From the NCBI GenBank assembly GCA_965213595.1, contig CBDBZO010000002.1, positions 1,054,001 to 1,118,000 of the forward strand: DNA of 64,000 nt, read 5' to 3'. Numbering within the stretch: position 1 is the stretch's first letter; every line of letters begins with the position of its first letter. Of this stretch, positions 24,994-34,140 are shown one piece after another. Origin of the DNA: JBCCFC01 sp965213595. GTDB taxonomy: Bacteria > Chloroflexota > Anaerolineae > Caldilineales > Caldilineaceae. Both the position numbers and the translations under genes were made by a program. The notes below the pieces were generated by a model. It searched no databases. It had not been told where the DNA came from and saw only the letters and a list, made by a program, of their open reading frames with translations.

Positions 24994-26154
24994 TTACAGG
25001 ACAACCACAACGAGCCGGTCGCGCCCGTTGTAATCCTTGCGCAATTCGGTGAAGCTGGCCTGGGGCAGGTGCTGGGCAACGAGCGCCAGCACGGCTTCGC
25101 CCTGGGTGCTGCCGATTTCGAGGAAGATCGAGCCGCCGGCGTTGAGGCAATCCGGAGCTTGCTGCAGCAGCCGCGCGATCTCGTTCAGCCCGTCCGAGCC
25201 GGCTTCAAGCGCCAGCTTGGGCTCGAAGCGGCGGATCGAGGGGGCGAGCGTTTCATATTCGCCGCGGCTGATGTAGGGCAGGTTGGCCGCGATTACGTCC
25301 ACCGGGGCGGGCAGCGCGTCCAGCAGGTCGCTGGCGAGCAGGTGCACCTGCTCGCGGAGGCGGTGGCGGGCGACGTTGCGCTGCGCCACCGCCAGCGCGT
25401 CGCGGCTGAGGTCCAACCCGTAGAGGCAGGCGGCTGTCGCGTTTTTGGCCACCGAGATGGCGATCGCGCCGCTGCCCGTGCCGACATCCGCCACGCACGG
25501 CTGCGGGTAGCGCCGCATTTGCAGCTGCGCAAGCACGGCATCCACCAGCAGCTCCGTTTCCGGGCGCGGGATCAGCACGCGCCGGTCGACGTAAAATTCC
25601 AGCCCATAGAATTCGCGCCGCCGAATGAGGTAGGCCACGGGCTCGTGATTCATGCGCCGCACGATGAGCTCGCTAAAGGTGCGGGCGTGGCGAGCGCTGA
25701 GTTCATCTTCGTGGTGGGCAAAGAGCCACGTGCGGTTGCGGTGCAGCACGTGGGAGAGAATTAGCTGGGCATCCAGCTGCGGCGTTTCGCTGCCGGATTC
25801 GCGCAGCCGCCGCACCGCCGAGGCAAGCGCGCGGCCAATCGGCGTCTGGGGCGCAAGCTGCCACGCAATGCCGTGCCATGTTACCTCCGGATGTTCGCTT
25901 CGGCGGCGCGGCGTGCACTCTTTGGCCCGCAGGCCAGCGGCCGCTGCGCGCTGGCGGCCGCTGGCGCGCGCGGAATCGGCGGTCGCATTTAGGGCGCGCA
26001 GATGGTTCAAGGCTGAGTAAACGTCAACGTTGTGCGGGGCGGCGGGGCGCACAGACAACTCGTCATCGGGAAGGTTGTGCGGCGGTGTGGAATCGCGCTG
26101 GATGTTGGATGGTTCCAGTGAAAAAGGTCGCTCGTGGACCGGTTGCGTAGCCAA
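24994..26154 (-). CDS. prmC: Peptide chain release factor N5-glutamine methyltransferase, N-terminally extended
   Basis: The core from about residue 105 matches PrmC: PIGRALASAVRRLRESGSETPQLDAQLILSHVL, VDRRVLIPRPETELLVDAVL, VADVGTGSGAIAISVAKN (SAM site), and ANLPYISRGEYETL. The last is the variant NLPY in place of the usual NPPY. The enzyme methylates the GGQ glutamine of release factors, and prfA lies just upstream on the same strand. The frame opens at a TTG (26154), about 100 residues before normal PrmC begins, and the extension has no recognised domain. A strong GGAGG+ATG near 25883 is out of frame, so the true start is unresolved. Confidence 0.88.
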   Translation of the reverse strand: MATQPVHERPFSLEPSNIQRDSTPPHNLPDDELSVRPAAPHNVDVYSALNHLRALNATADSARASGRQRAAAAGLRAKECTPRRRSEHPEVTWHGIAWQLAPQTPIGRALASAVRRLRESGSETPQLDAQLILSHVLHRNRTWLFAHHEDELSARHARTFSELIVRRMNHEPVAYLIRRREFYGLEFYVDRRVLIPRPETELLVDAVLAQLQMRRYPQPCVADVGTGSGAIAISVAKNATAACLYGLDLSRDALAVAQRNVARHRLREQVHLLASDLLDALPAPVDVIAANLPYISRGEYETLAPSIRRFEPKLALEAGSDGLNEIARLLQQAPDCLNAGGSIFLEIGSTQGEAVLALVAQHLPQASFTELRKDYNGRDRLVVVVL

Positions 26155-26483
26155 GGGTTTCTCCTTGCAGATACTCTGCGGGAACGGTGTTGGCCGAGAA
26201 TTGACCCCATTGTCAATTCAAACACGGAGGGGGGCGATGTGGAGCAGTTTCGATGCCGCGTAGCGTGGATGGTACAACGGGTAGGGGCGGCGACGCGGTA
26301 GCTGGCTTTACAGAGTGCAGTGATTTGGCCAAGGGGTAAACGCCAGGTGGCCCGCGCTTTTTCCTATCCTTTTCTTACAGTTGCTGACAAAGCTCGGTTG
26401 TTGCCTTTACAACAGCAGTAACTCCTATTTGGACAGTTGGTCGTTTAGACAGTTTGTGATTAACCGCAAATTGCTACCTTCGC

Positions 26484-26612
26484 CCGCTGGTGGCTAAAGC
26501 CCGCCAGCTTGCTGAGGGAAAACCCGCTCAAGCGGGTTCAAGCGGCCTCGCCAACCCGGTTGACCGGGTTTTCTTCGTCTAAGCTCCGGGGCTTTAGCCC
26601 GGAGCGGTGGAT
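26484..26612. repeat. Clustered small palindromes upstream of prmC
   Basis: Contains AACCCGCTCAAGCGGGTT, AACCCGGTTGACCGGGTT and CTCCGGGGCTTTAGCCCGGAG in a row, with CTAAAGCCCGCC at the left and GGGGCTTTAGCCC at the right as matching outer arms. The rest of 26155-26630 is AT-richer and shows no gene. Confidence 0.65.
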
Positions 26613-26630
26613 AGCAAGGGTTAGACGTTT

Positions 26631-27713
26631 TTACGACGCGCCCTCTTCGCTGAGGGCGGCGAGCCGTTCGGTCTGCTCCTCGACGCTGAGGGCATCGATA
26701 AACTCGTCGATCGCGCCGTTCATGATCGCGTCCAGCCGGTAGCTGGTCAGGTTAATGCGGTGATCGGTGACGCGGCTCTGCGGGAAATTGTAGGTGCGGA
26801 TCTTCTCGCTGCGGTCGCCGGAGCCGATTTGGCTGCGGCGCGCGGCGCCCAGCTCGTCCTGCTGCCGCTGCATCTCCATGTCGTAAAGCCGCGTGCGCAG
26901 GATGCGCAGCGCCTTGATGCGATTCTGGAGCTGGCTCTTCTCGTCCTGCACGGCCACCACGAGCCCTGTGGGGATATGCGTCAGGCGCACGGCGGAATCC
27001 GTGGTGTTGACGCTCTGGCCGCCCGGCCCGCTGCTGCGGAAAACGTCGATGCGGATGTCGTTTTCGTGGACATCGATCTCCACCTCGTCCGCTTCGGGCA
27101 GCACGGCAATGGTGGCGGCGCTGGTGTGGATGCGCCCCTGCGTTTCGGTGCTGGGCACTCTCTGCACGCGGTGCACGCCCGATTCAAACTTGAGGCGGCT
27201 GTACGCCCCCTTGCCGCGCACTTCGAGAATCGCCTCCTTCACGCCGCCGACGCCCGTCTCGCTCACGCTCATCAGCTCGGGCTTAAAGCGGTGATCTTCG
27301 GCGTAGCGGGTGTACATGCGCAGAAGTTCAGCCGCAAAGAGACCCGCCTCATCGCCGCCTGCACCGGCGCGAATTTCGATGATTACATTCTTGTCGTCGC
27401 GCGGGTCCTTTGGCAGCAGCATCTGCTGGATGCGCTCCTTCAGCTCATCGCGCTCCGCCGCCAGCGCTTCGTTGTCCGCGCGGGCCAGTTCGGCCAGCTC
27501 CGGATCGTCGAGCAGCGCCTGATTGTCGACGAGCTGTCGGCGCACGTCCGCGTAGCGCTCGCTCGCCTGCACCACCGCTTCCAGCTCGGTGCGCTCCTGG
27601 TTGAGTTCATTGATGCGGGTGTAGTCCGCCAGCACGTTGGGGTCCGCCATGTGGCGGGTAATTTCTGCGTAGCGCTTTTGAATGCGCTGTAGTTGTTCGT
27701 CAAGCGAGGCCAT
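26631..27713 (-). CDS. prfA: Peptide chain release factor 1
   Basis: A 360-residue protein with the class-I release-factor arrangement: N-terminal helical domain, VQRVPSTETQGRIHTSA with the P-x-T stop-codon-reading motif (here PST), FRSSGPGGQSVNTTDSAVRLTH with the GGQ peptidyl-hydrolase loop, and YNFPQSRVTDHRINLTSYRLD. Pro-x-Thr rather than Ser-Pro-Phe makes it RF1 (UAA/UAG). It acts on the ribosome. prmC, whose product methylates the GGQ Gln, follows on the same strand after about 480 bases of palindromic intergenic DNA. Confidence 0.96.
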   Translation of the reverse strand: MASLDEQLQRIQKRYAEITRHMADPNVLADYTRINELNQERTELEAVVQASERYADVRRQLVDNQALLDDPELAELARADNEALAAERDELKERIQQMLLPKDPRDDKNVIIEIRAGAGGDEAGLFAAELLRMYTRYAEDHRFKPELMSVSETGVGGVKEAILEVRGKGAYSRLKFESGVHRVQRVPSTETQGRIHTSAATIAVLPEADEVEIDVHENDIRIDVFRSSGPGGQSVNTTDSAVRLTHIPTGLVVAVQDEKSQLQNRIKALRILRTRLYDMEMQRQQDELGAARRSQIGSGDRSEKIRTYNFPQSRVTDHRINLTSYRLDAIMNGAIDEFIDALSVEEQTERLAALSEEGAS

Positions 27714-27833
27714 AGTTGCGTGTTGCTTAGTGCGTATTGCTTATGCTTCGTTAAAGTTGCTTCGCCGGAATTTGGTGCCGATGAGGCAAGGGGCGATTAT
27801 CTGTTGGCTCACGATAAAAGTGATATGTAACGA

Positions 27834-27922
27834 GCCCTCATCCTCAATCCTTCTCCTAAAGTGGGAGAAGGGAGTTCGCCTCTCCCCTCTCCCAAAGTGG
27901 GAGAGGGGCTGGGGGTGAGGGC
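27834..27922. repeat. Double REP-like hairpin (CCCTCTCC family)
   Basis: Begins GCCCTCATCCTC and ends GGGGGTGAGGGC. Between these lie two hairpins (CTTCTCCTAAAGTGGGAGAAG and CCCTCTCCCAAAGTGGGAGAGGG). The ends are themselves inverted repeats. Confidence 0.8.
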
Positions 27923-27932
27923 GCTATCTTAA

Positions 27933-28484
27933 TCATTCTTCAAACACCGGCAGATGCCCCAGCGCGATCACCGCTGGCCAGCGTTCCGGATCGCCTTCGG
28001 TAAAGACGGCCAGCTCGGCGGCAACCTGCCCGCCGGCTTCGGCCATCAGCTGGCGCAGCCCCTCGATGGTGCTGCCGGTGCTGATCACGTCGTCCAGCAG
28101 CGCGACTTGCTTCCCCTGAACTAGGTGCCGGTCCTTGCCGTCCAGGTAGAGCGTCTGCGGCTGCCCGGTGGTAATGCTGGTGACGTTGGCGGAAAGGCAG
28201 TTGTCCATGTAGGGTTTACAGACCTTGCGCACCACCACATAAGGCAGCCCGCTGAGGCGCGACATAGCCTGCCCCAGCGGCACGGCCTTGACCTCCGGCA
28301 CGACCAGCGTCTCCACCGCGTCCGGCAGCCGCTTGATCAGCCCCTGCGCCGCGGCTTCCACAATTTCCGTATCGCCCAGCATGTTAAAAATAGCGATCTT
28401 GACGCCGGGCGCAACCTCAAAAATGGGCAGGTCTCGCCTGCGCCCTTCGATTTCCACCGCGTAGTGGCGACCATCGTAACTCAT
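27933..28484 (-). CDS. Phosphoribosyltransferase (APRT/Xpt-like)
   Basis: A 183-residue type-I phosphoribosyltransferase. VALLDDVISTGSTIEGL is the PRPP-binding motif, with a preceding hydrophobic strand and a lid region (VVRKVCKPYMDNCL). Similarity to adenine phosphoribosyltransferase and related regulators is general (LVVPEVKAVPLGQAMSRLSGLPYV). It would convert a free base plus PRPP to a nucleotide in the cytosol; the exact base is not evident. ATG at 28484. Confidence 0.85.
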   Translation of the reverse strand: MSYDGRHYAVEIEGRRRDLPIFEVAPGVKIAIFNMLGDTEIVEAAAQGLIKRLPDAVETLVVPEVKAVPLGQAMSRLSGLPYVVVRKVCKPYMDNCLSANVTSITTGQPQTLYLDGKDRHLVQGKQVALLDDVISTGSTIEGLRQLMAEAGGQVAAELAVFTEGDPERWPAVIALGHLPVFEE

Positions 28485-28690
28485 AGCGCGTAACTCGCTG
28501 CTCGTGATATGATGCTTCTGGTAACGGGCGTCGTGGAACCTGTTGAACGCGCCTGCCGAGCCGTCTAATTTGTGTCGCTACCGCTTCTCGGTTTTATGCC
28601 GCAGCGATAAGGTGGCGCATCCGCCAGTATACCACGGCTTGTCCGCACGGTAAAGCGTTTTTTATTTCACAAACAATTTTCATCCCTCCC

Positions 28691-29227
28691 ATGCGCCGCG
28701 TTCTCGAATGCCTCACCGATCCGCACGAGCGTTACCGCTACCGCCTCTGCGTCGAAATGTTGCCCGCCGCCGCGTCTCCCCGCCCGCACTTGGCCGTCAT
28801 CCAGAAGAATCCCTCCACCGCCGACGCCGCCCGCCGCGACCCGACCGTAGGCAAGGTCGAAGCCTGGGCGCGCCGACGGGGCTTTGCCCGCGTGACGTAC
28901 CTGAATCTCTTTGCGTGGCGTTCGCCCCACCCCCGCCGGCTCAACGCGCTGCCCTATGTGGACGCGGTGGGTGCGGAGAACGATGCGGTGATTTGGCAAA
29001 CGGTTCAAGCAGTCGTGGACGAAGCGGGGACGGTCGCCGTGGGCTGGGGCAACCCCAACGGCCTGGAGGCGACGCGCTACAGGCAGCGCATCGACGAGGT
29101 AATGGCGCTGCTGGGCGGGCGGGCGCTCTACGCTGTCGGCCCGCTTACGCAGCAGGGACAGCCGCGCCACGGCCTGCACTGGAACGGCGACCTGCCGCTG
29201 GTCGCGTGGATTTACAAATCATCGTAG
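28691..29227 (+). CDS. DUF1643 family protein
   Basis: A 178-residue protein typical in length for DUF1643. Recognisable segments are LAVIQKNPSTADAARRDPTV, ARRRGFARVTYLNLFAWRSPHP and VGWGNPN. The function of the family is unknown; it is often found near phage or defence genes, but no such genes are adjacent here. Its 3' end overlaps the convergent gene at 29212 by 16 bases. The intergenic segment 28485-28690 holds the divergent start regions of this gene and the phosphoribosyltransferase. Confidence 0.85.
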   Translation: MRRVLECLTDPHERYRYRLCVEMLPAAASPRPHLAVIQKNPSTADAARRDPTVGKVEAWARRRGFARVTYLNLFAWRSPHPRRLNALPYVDAVGAENDAVIWQTVQAVVDEAGTVAVGWGNPNGLEATRYRQRIDEVMALLGGRALYAVGPLTQQGQPRHGLHWNGDLPLVAWIYKSS

Positions 29228-30126
29228 CTCTCCAGCACGGGCTCGTAGCGGCAGCGGCAGCCGCGCAGCGAGGCACAGTCGCGGTGGGGCAGATCCGGCA
29301 CGCGGGCAACGAGGTGCTGCTGCCCCAGCTCGGCCCGGCAGCGCTCACAGGTGTACTCATCCTCCGCGCCGACAAGCTCGATGCGGCGCACGTGGTCGCC
29401 CCCTTTGCAGCGCTGCCACGTCTCCTGGTTATCGACGTGGAGCGCCAGGGCGTGCGCTCGCCAAAAGGCCGCTTCGGCGACATCCATGCCCGCCGCCGCC
29501 TGCTCGTCCGTCAGCAGCTCCCGCTGCGCCGCGTCGCGCACGTTGGCGGGGATTTCGTCCGGTGCAAGCCGCCAGTGCGTACCCCAGAGGTGCTGCTCGG
29601 CGGCGTAGAGCTTGAGCCAGGCGGCGACGGGCTCGCTCAGCCCATCCAGCAGCCAGTGATCCAGGAAGAGGATGCGGCGGGTGAGCGCGCTGTAGCTCAG
29701 CTGCGGCTCCGGGCCTGTCCACGCCGCCGTGCCCAGGGGCTGCGCCGCCTCGTAGCGGCGGCGCGACACGAGCGCCGCGCTCGTGTCGCGCTCGCTCAGC
29801 GCGTCGCGCACCTGGCTCATGGCGGCTGCGCGCTCGCTGGCCTGCCGGGCGCGGTAGGCCGCCAAAAACGAACGGGTTTCGGGCGTGGTTTGCTGATCGC
29901 CGCCGTTGGAGGCCAGCCAGCCCTGCCGCGCAAAGAGGGCGAGCGTCTCGGCGTAGGGGCGGGGCAGCGCCTGGCTCCAGCGCTGCTGCGTGCGCTCGTC
30001 GTGCGGGGGGCGCGCCTCGCCAAATTCGAGCAGCAGCGCCAGCTGCGCCCGCTCGCTGGGCACGTCCGACTCGGCGAGTTTGTCGCCGTTGAGCCGGGTG
30101 CGGAACAAATTTTGCAGAAAACTCAT
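29212..30126 (-). CDS. Hypothetical protein with C-terminal CxxC pairs (possible zinc ribbon)
   Basis: A 304-residue protein starting at ATG 30126 (MSFLQNLF; the longer frame begins in the intergenic region). It is Arg/Ala-rich and helical (LALLLEFGEARPPHDERTQQRW, TRRILFLDHWLLDGLSEPVAAWLKLYAAE). Near the C-terminus YTCERCRAELG and a further HRDC/GCRC stretch provide Cys and His that could bind zinc. No family is recognised. It is probably co-transcribed with the 30184-30486 gene upstream, from which it is separated by 57 bases. Confidence 0.7.
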   Translation of the reverse strand: MSFLQNLFRTRLNGDKLAESDVPSERAQLALLLEFGEARPPHDERTQQRWSQALPRPYAETLALFARQGWLASNGGDQQTTPETRSFLAAYRARQASERAAAMSQVRDALSERDTSAALVSRRRYEAAQPLGTAAWTGPEPQLSYSALTRRILFLDHWLLDGLSEPVAAWLKLYAAEQHLWGTHWRLAPDEIPANVRDAAQRELLTDEQAAAGMDVAEAAFWRAHALALHVDNQETWQRCKGGDHVRRIELVGAEDEYTCERCRAELGQQHLVARVPDLPHRDCASLRGCRCRYEPVLESYDDL

Positions 30127-30183
30127 TGTAGAGGAGCGAGGATGCGAGTTGCGTGGGGGCGCCGTCACCTTCCCCACGCAACC

Positions 30184-30486
30184 TCACATTTGAAACGGTC
30201 GCCCGTTGTCAGAGACGACCTTTTGGCTGTAGTTGTGGACGTAGCGCAGGAGCTGCTGGTGGAGCTTTTCCCAGCCGCTGCTGCCCAGAATGCGCTCTAA
30301 CTTCTCTTGGCTTTCCACCGCGCCCAGCGCCAGCATTTGCGGGCCTTCGCCATAAATGGTATACAAGACTTCCGTCGGCTCGATGCCAAGCTGCATCAAC
30401 TTGGGCGCATATTCACGCACCACAAATTCGGAGAAATCCTGCTCGCGCCCCATCTTAATATCCCACTGCATCAACAATCTAATCAT
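30184..30486 (-). CDS. Small conserved-looking hypothetical protein
   Basis: A protein of about 100 residues: MGREQDFSEFVVREYAPKLMQLGIEPTEVLYTIYGEGPQML, then a helix with LERILGSSGWEKLHQQLLRYVHNYSQKVV. The pattern suggests a small ferredoxin-like (Dabb/NIPSNAP-like) alpha-beta fold, but this is inference. Starts at 30498 (GTG), 30486 and 30471 are all possible; none has a clear ribosome binding site. Confidence 0.65.
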   Translation of the reverse strand: MIRLLMQWDIKMGREQDFSEFVVREYAPKLMQLGIEPTEVLYTIYGEGPQMLALGAVESQEKLERILGSSGWEKLHQQLLRYVHNYSQKVVSDNGRPFQM

Positions 30487-30627
30487 GAGCCGAAACACTG
30501 CTTCCGTAAAAATATCTGTGAAAGTATCCGGAACAATATGCTGGGTCGTTTAACCCACCCGGTTTGGCGTGCTCCCCGCGTCTCGCCGCCGTTGCGGGGG
30601 CTTTTTAGCAACGTCTCACCCTACCAG

Positions 30628-32868
30628 ATGCCTCGGCGAAATGCAACTTTTTGCCCGAAAAACTGCTCGTTGTTCCACGGACGCCGCCCCCCATTAGTCG
30701 CAGCGACCGTTGCCCTGCTCTCCATTCTCCTGGCGACAACCGCAACCGCCGCCGCGCCCACCGCGCAAAGCGTCAACGCACCGCCCCATCTCTTTCTGCT
30801 GCCCGCCAGCGCCACCAACGTTAGCCTCAAAGCGCACGTGGCGGATTTTGTCTTTGCCGGCGACAGCGGCACGCTGCTCTCGCTTGCGGCCACCTATGAA
30901 CTCAAAAACCCCAACGATAGCGGCGTCGTGCTCGGCCTGCGGCTGACGCCCATCGGCGCGGGTGACGGGGCGACGCCCGTTGGCTTTGGCGGGCTGGCCC
31001 TCCGGGCAAACGGTCAACCGCTGGGCCTCCAGCCGACGGGCGACGGCGGCTACCTCACCGAAGTGGCGCTGGGCGCGGACGCCGAGGTGACCGTCGCGCT
31101 GGCCTACACGCTCGACCTCACCGCCGCCAACCCCGATTTACCCACGCTGGCCTACGCCGTCGGCGCCCTGACGGGCTGGCCGGGAACGCCGAGCCTGCGC
31201 GTGGGCGCGGCCCTGCCCGGCGGGCTCAGCGGCACGCCCGCCGACAGCTGGCTGCGCATCAGCCCACCGGGCTGGAGCTATGCGGGCCCCGCCGACGCCA
31301 TCACCAATCCCCTGGTTGCCAGCGCCGCCAGCGGCCTGATCCCCGATATCAAGTGGCTCTACGATGCGGGGCCGCCGGGCGAGCCGCTCGTGCTCCAGTT
31401 TATTGCGCCCGCTCGCTGGCGCGAAATCGAGGCCGCCCAGCAGCGCGACCCCACGCCCCAATCCTTGCTGGTGCTCGGCAATTTTTACGGCGACCTTTAC
31501 TTCGAGCTAAACGCAAAGAGCAGCAGCACGGCTCAGCAGCTCTACACCCGCGCGCTCGCCGCCTACACCTCCGGCCTCGCCGCCGCCGATGTGGACGGGC
31601 CGGACAGCGCCGCGCTCCACGCCGGGCTGGCCCGCCTCTACCGCAGCCGACTTGGCGACGGCGACGCCGCCGATCCGGGCTATGCCGACCTGCTCGCGCG
31701 CGAGGCCGAGCTGGCCCGCGCCAGCCTGCCCGCCGGCGATTCGCAGCGGGCGACGCTGGCTGGCTGGCAGGCCGAAGCGCTCGCCGTGCTGCTGGAGCGC
31801 GCCCAAACCCGGCGCGACTGGGGCGAAGCGCTGCGCCTGCTGGACGCCCTGATCGCCCTGCCCGCCGGCGAGATTGGCGAGGTGGTGGAGGTCGACGCGC
31901 TGGCCGAGCAGCAGCGCAGCGCACAAATTCAGCAGGCGCTGCAGCTGCTGGAGCAGGGCAACCGCGAGGGCGCGCTGGCCCTGGCGGGCGAGACCATCCT
32001 GGACGAAGCGCTGCAGCCGCCCGCTTCGCAGCAGAGCCTCTTTGCCCGCTGGGCCATCACCGCCACGCTCGCCGCGGACGAAGCGGTGATCGATGCACGC
32101 ATCACGCCCGCGCCGGGCCAGGCCACCGCCGCCCGCTCCGCGCTGGCCGGCGTGGTCGACGGCTGGCTGGCTCGCTTTGGCGACGACGAGCGCTTTGCCT
32201 TTTTGCTATCAAATTTTGGGACGGAGGGCATTTTGGCAGAGGGCACGCAGTCCGGGGACGCACGGGCGAGTGCCGTCCAGATGCAGCTCGTCTTTCCGCT
32301 CACCACCGCCGCCGCCGCGCTGCGCGACGACGTGCCCAACCGCCCCGAATGGGCGCTGCTGCGAGCGCTGCTGGAGCAGGCCGGGCCGTCGCAGACGCAG
32401 ACGGGCGGTCTGTTGAGCAGCACGCTCGTGCTCGAGCAAAGCTTTGATTTGCGCGCGGCCAGCGACCAGTGGCGGGCCGTGGCGGCCAACCTGGCGCGGC
32501 AGGCCCAGGGCTTTGAGACGGACAGCCAAAGCGCCCGCGAGCGCGGCAACGCCGACGAGGCTCTGCGCGCCCGCGTGCGCGCCACCAACTACCGCGCCGC
32601 CGCCGACACCTGGCGCACGCTCGACGAGCAAAGCTGGCTGATCGCCCAGCTCGTTGCCGCCCCCAATGCTGCGCCCAATGTTGCGCCCGATGCGCTCGTG
32701 GACGGAACCATCGCCGAGAGCCGTGCCTGGCTGATCGAGCCGGGATCGCCGCCGCAGACGTTGACGCTTTATGCCGAGCCATCCGGCGGGGTGCGCGTGC
32801 TGGGCGGGGCGCTGGTGGCGCTGCTGGGGCTCTTTTTGCTGGCGGGCGTGCTGTGGTGGCTGCTGTAG
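30628..32868 (+). CDS. Hypothetical secreted protein with C-terminal membrane anchor
   Basis: A 746-residue protein. Its signal peptide (AATVALLSILLATTATAAAPTAQ) is followed by a beta-rich N-terminal region of about 240 residues (FAGDSGTLLSLAATYELKNPNDSG, YLTEVALGADAEVTVALAYTL). A helical TPR-like middle rich in Ala/Gln/Asp follows (NFYGDLYFELNAKSSSTAQQLYTRALAAYTSGL). It ends in one membrane segment, VLGGALVALLGLFLLAGVLWWLL. It is probably exposed on the outer face of the membrane. No family recognised. A CCCCGC/GCGGGG hairpin followed by CTTTTT (30574-30606) lies in the leader just upstream of the ATG at 30628. Confidence 0.8.
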   Translation: MPRRNATFCPKNCSLFHGRRPPLVAATVALLSILLATTATAAAPTAQSVNAPPHLFLLPASATNVSLKAHVADFVFAGDSGTLLSLAATYELKNPNDSGVVLGLRLTPIGAGDGATPVGFGGLALRANGQPLGLQPTGDGGYLTEVALGADAEVTVALAYTLDLTAANPDLPTLAYAVGALTGWPGTPSLRVGAALPGGLSGTPADSWLRISPPGWSYAGPADAITNPLVASAASGLIPDIKWLYDAGPPGEPLVLQFIAPARWREIEAAQQRDPTPQSLLVLGNFYGDLYFELNAKSSSTAQQLYTRALAAYTSGLAAADVDGPDSAALHAGLARLYRSRLGDGDAADPGYADLLAREAELARASLPAGDSQRATLAGWQAEALAVLLERAQTRRDWGEALRLLDALIALPAGEIGEVVEVDALAEQQRSAQIQQALQLLEQGNREGALALAGETILDEALQPPASQQSLFARWAITATLAADEAVIDARITPAPGQATAARSALAGVVDGWLARFGDDERFAFLLSNFGTEGILAEGTQSGDARASAVQMQLVFPLTTAAAALRDDVPNRPEWALLRALLEQAGPSQTQTGGLLSSTLVLEQSFDLRAASDQWRAVAANLARQAQGFETDSQSARERGNADEALRARVRATNYRAAADTWRTLDEQSWLIAQLVAAPNAAPNVAPDALVDGTIAESRAWLIEPGSPPQTLTLYAEPSGGVRVLGGALVALLGLFLLAGVLWWLL

Positions 32869-32933
32869 TTAGTTGTCAATACCTGTGTACTGTCTTTCCC
32901 GCGCAGAGCCTGTGCTCATGCAGGCGGGGACGG

Positions 32934-32961
32934 GAATCTGTGGTTGGCCAACCACAGATTC
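32934..32961. repeat. Perfect 28-bp palindrome
   Basis: A palindrome with core TGTGGTTGGCCAACCACA, flanked by CGGGGACGG on the left and CCTGCCGGGG on the right. It lies downstream of the secreted membrane-anchored protein gene. Confidence 0.75.
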
Positions 32962-33038
32962 CTGCCGGGGTTTATCCTTGTGGAGGTGAGGGCGGGAATG
33001 ACACCTACCTCACTTCTAACCCGACTTCCTCCCATCCC

Positions 33039-33167
33039 CTACCCCCGCCCCACCACCAGCGCGACCTCCGCCTCCGTCAACCCGTACAGCGCGTAGACCC
33101 GCTCGGCCCGCTCCAGCGCCGACACGTCCGCGGCGAGATCGGCCCGTTTACGCGCGACAAGGACGAC
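33039..33167 (-). pseudogene. 3' remnant of a type IIG/Eco57I-like restriction-modification gene
   Basis: The minus strand encodes KRADLAADVSALERAERVYALYGLTEAEVALVVGRG followed by a stop. The (V)YALYGLTEEE-type ending is characteristic of the C-terminus of Eco57I/type-IIG methylase-nucleases. Only about 42 codons remain. They directly follow, in the same frame, the stop codon of the DUF2207-like gene at 33168. Confidence 0.55.
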
Positions 33168-33854
33168 TCACATGCCCGACGCGCTGGCGTCCCACGTGTG
33201 GGTGAAGGCGCGCGGAACGGCGGGTAGCGTAAACGGCTGCGACTGCTGGGCCAGCCGCTGCTCGATACTTTGCGCTAAGTCGACCAGCTCCGCGGCGTGC
33301 TGGATGGGATAGGGCGTCCTGTACCAGCCTGGCTGCGCCGCGATCTGCTCAAATTTGGCCGACCAGCGCTGAGTCGCGCCAAAGGTGACGGCGTAGGCAA
33401 AATAGTCTCCATACAAATCGGCTCCCCCGCTTAAATCACCCCGCAGCGCACGCGCAAATTGCTGCCACGCTCGCTTGGCCCGTCGATTCTGGCCCAGCAC
33501 CGCTTTGCGCTCATCTTCGATAAAATCTGTGGTCGCGCCAAGCAGCGCGTATAGCGTCGGCGACAAACGACCAAAGGCCGTCTCCTCTCTGTCCCCAAAC
33601 AGATCGCTCAGCACAAGCCGCTCAAACAGCAGGGGCTCTTCCTTGTTCTCTACGCGGTAAAAAATCACGTCCGCAGCCTCTTGTGCAATCGTCAAATAGC
33701 CGCGCCGTGCCAAATCAAAGAAAATCGACGCCACATGGCGTGGCTCCACGCGACTGCTGACCAGGCTACCCGCGACGGCAGGTGACAGCGCGCTGGGTGG
33801 TGCAGTGGTTTGAGCCTCTGTTGAATTTCCGAACAGCTTTGCTAGCCAATTCAT
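33168..33854 (-). CDS. DUF2207 C-terminal-domain-like protein
   Basis: A 228-residue soluble protein. LVSSRVEPRHVASIFFDLARRGYLTI, LLFERLVLSDLFGD, WQQFARALRGDLSGG and DYFAYAVTFGATQRWSAKFEQI match the cytosolic C-terminal half of DUF2207 membrane proteins. The N-terminal membrane domain of that family is absent; only MNWLAKLFGN precedes it. The role is unknown. It is followed downstream by a restriction-gene remnant. Confidence 0.7.
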   Translation of the reverse strand: MNWLAKLFGNSTEAQTTAPPSALSPAVAGSLVSSRVEPRHVASIFFDLARRGYLTIAQEAADVIFYRVENKEEPLLFERLVLSDLFGDREETAFGRLSPTLYALLGATTDFIEDERKAVLGQNRRAKRAWQQFARALRGDLSGGADLYGDYFAYAVTFGATQRWSAKFEQIAAQPGWYRTPYPIQHAAELVDLAQSIEQRLAQQSQPFTLPAVPRAFTHTWDASASGM

Positions 33855-33917
33855 AGCACCTTTCTATTTGGGAAAAACCGCTTCTGAAGCGGTACGCCTT
33901 AAAAAATTTAGGTTGCT

Positions 33918-34136
33918 TCAAGCTGTTTGCAACGTCCGAGTAAAATTGATTGTAATCTCTTCCGCATCTGGCGCAGCAGCGAATCGACCCGCAAAAAGAA
34001 TCTCCAACCCCACCGGCACGCCATCTGCATCTACGTCAACGTAGATGTACTTGTCGGCTTCAATTGTATCATCAACCTTACCGTCGCGCAGTTGAATGTA
34101 CAAAGCGTCAGCTTGTTGATCGTAGTTGATTTGCAT
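33918..34136 (-). CDS. DUF2283 family small protein
   Basis: A 72-residue protein beginning MQINYDQQADALYIQLRDGKVDDTIEADKYIYVDVDADGVPVGLEIL, the DUF2283 signature. The ATG at 34136 is chosen because the family signature starts there. It lies 5 bases downstream of a DUF4258 gene (34141-34392). The two families occur together widely and are suspected to form toxin-antitoxin-like modules, with DUF2283 as the likely antitoxin. Confidence 0.88.
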   Translation of the reverse strand: MQINYDQQADALYIQLRDGKVDDTIEADKYIYVDVDADGVPVGLEILFAGRFAAAPDAEEITINFTRTLQTA

Positions 34137-34140
34137 AATT

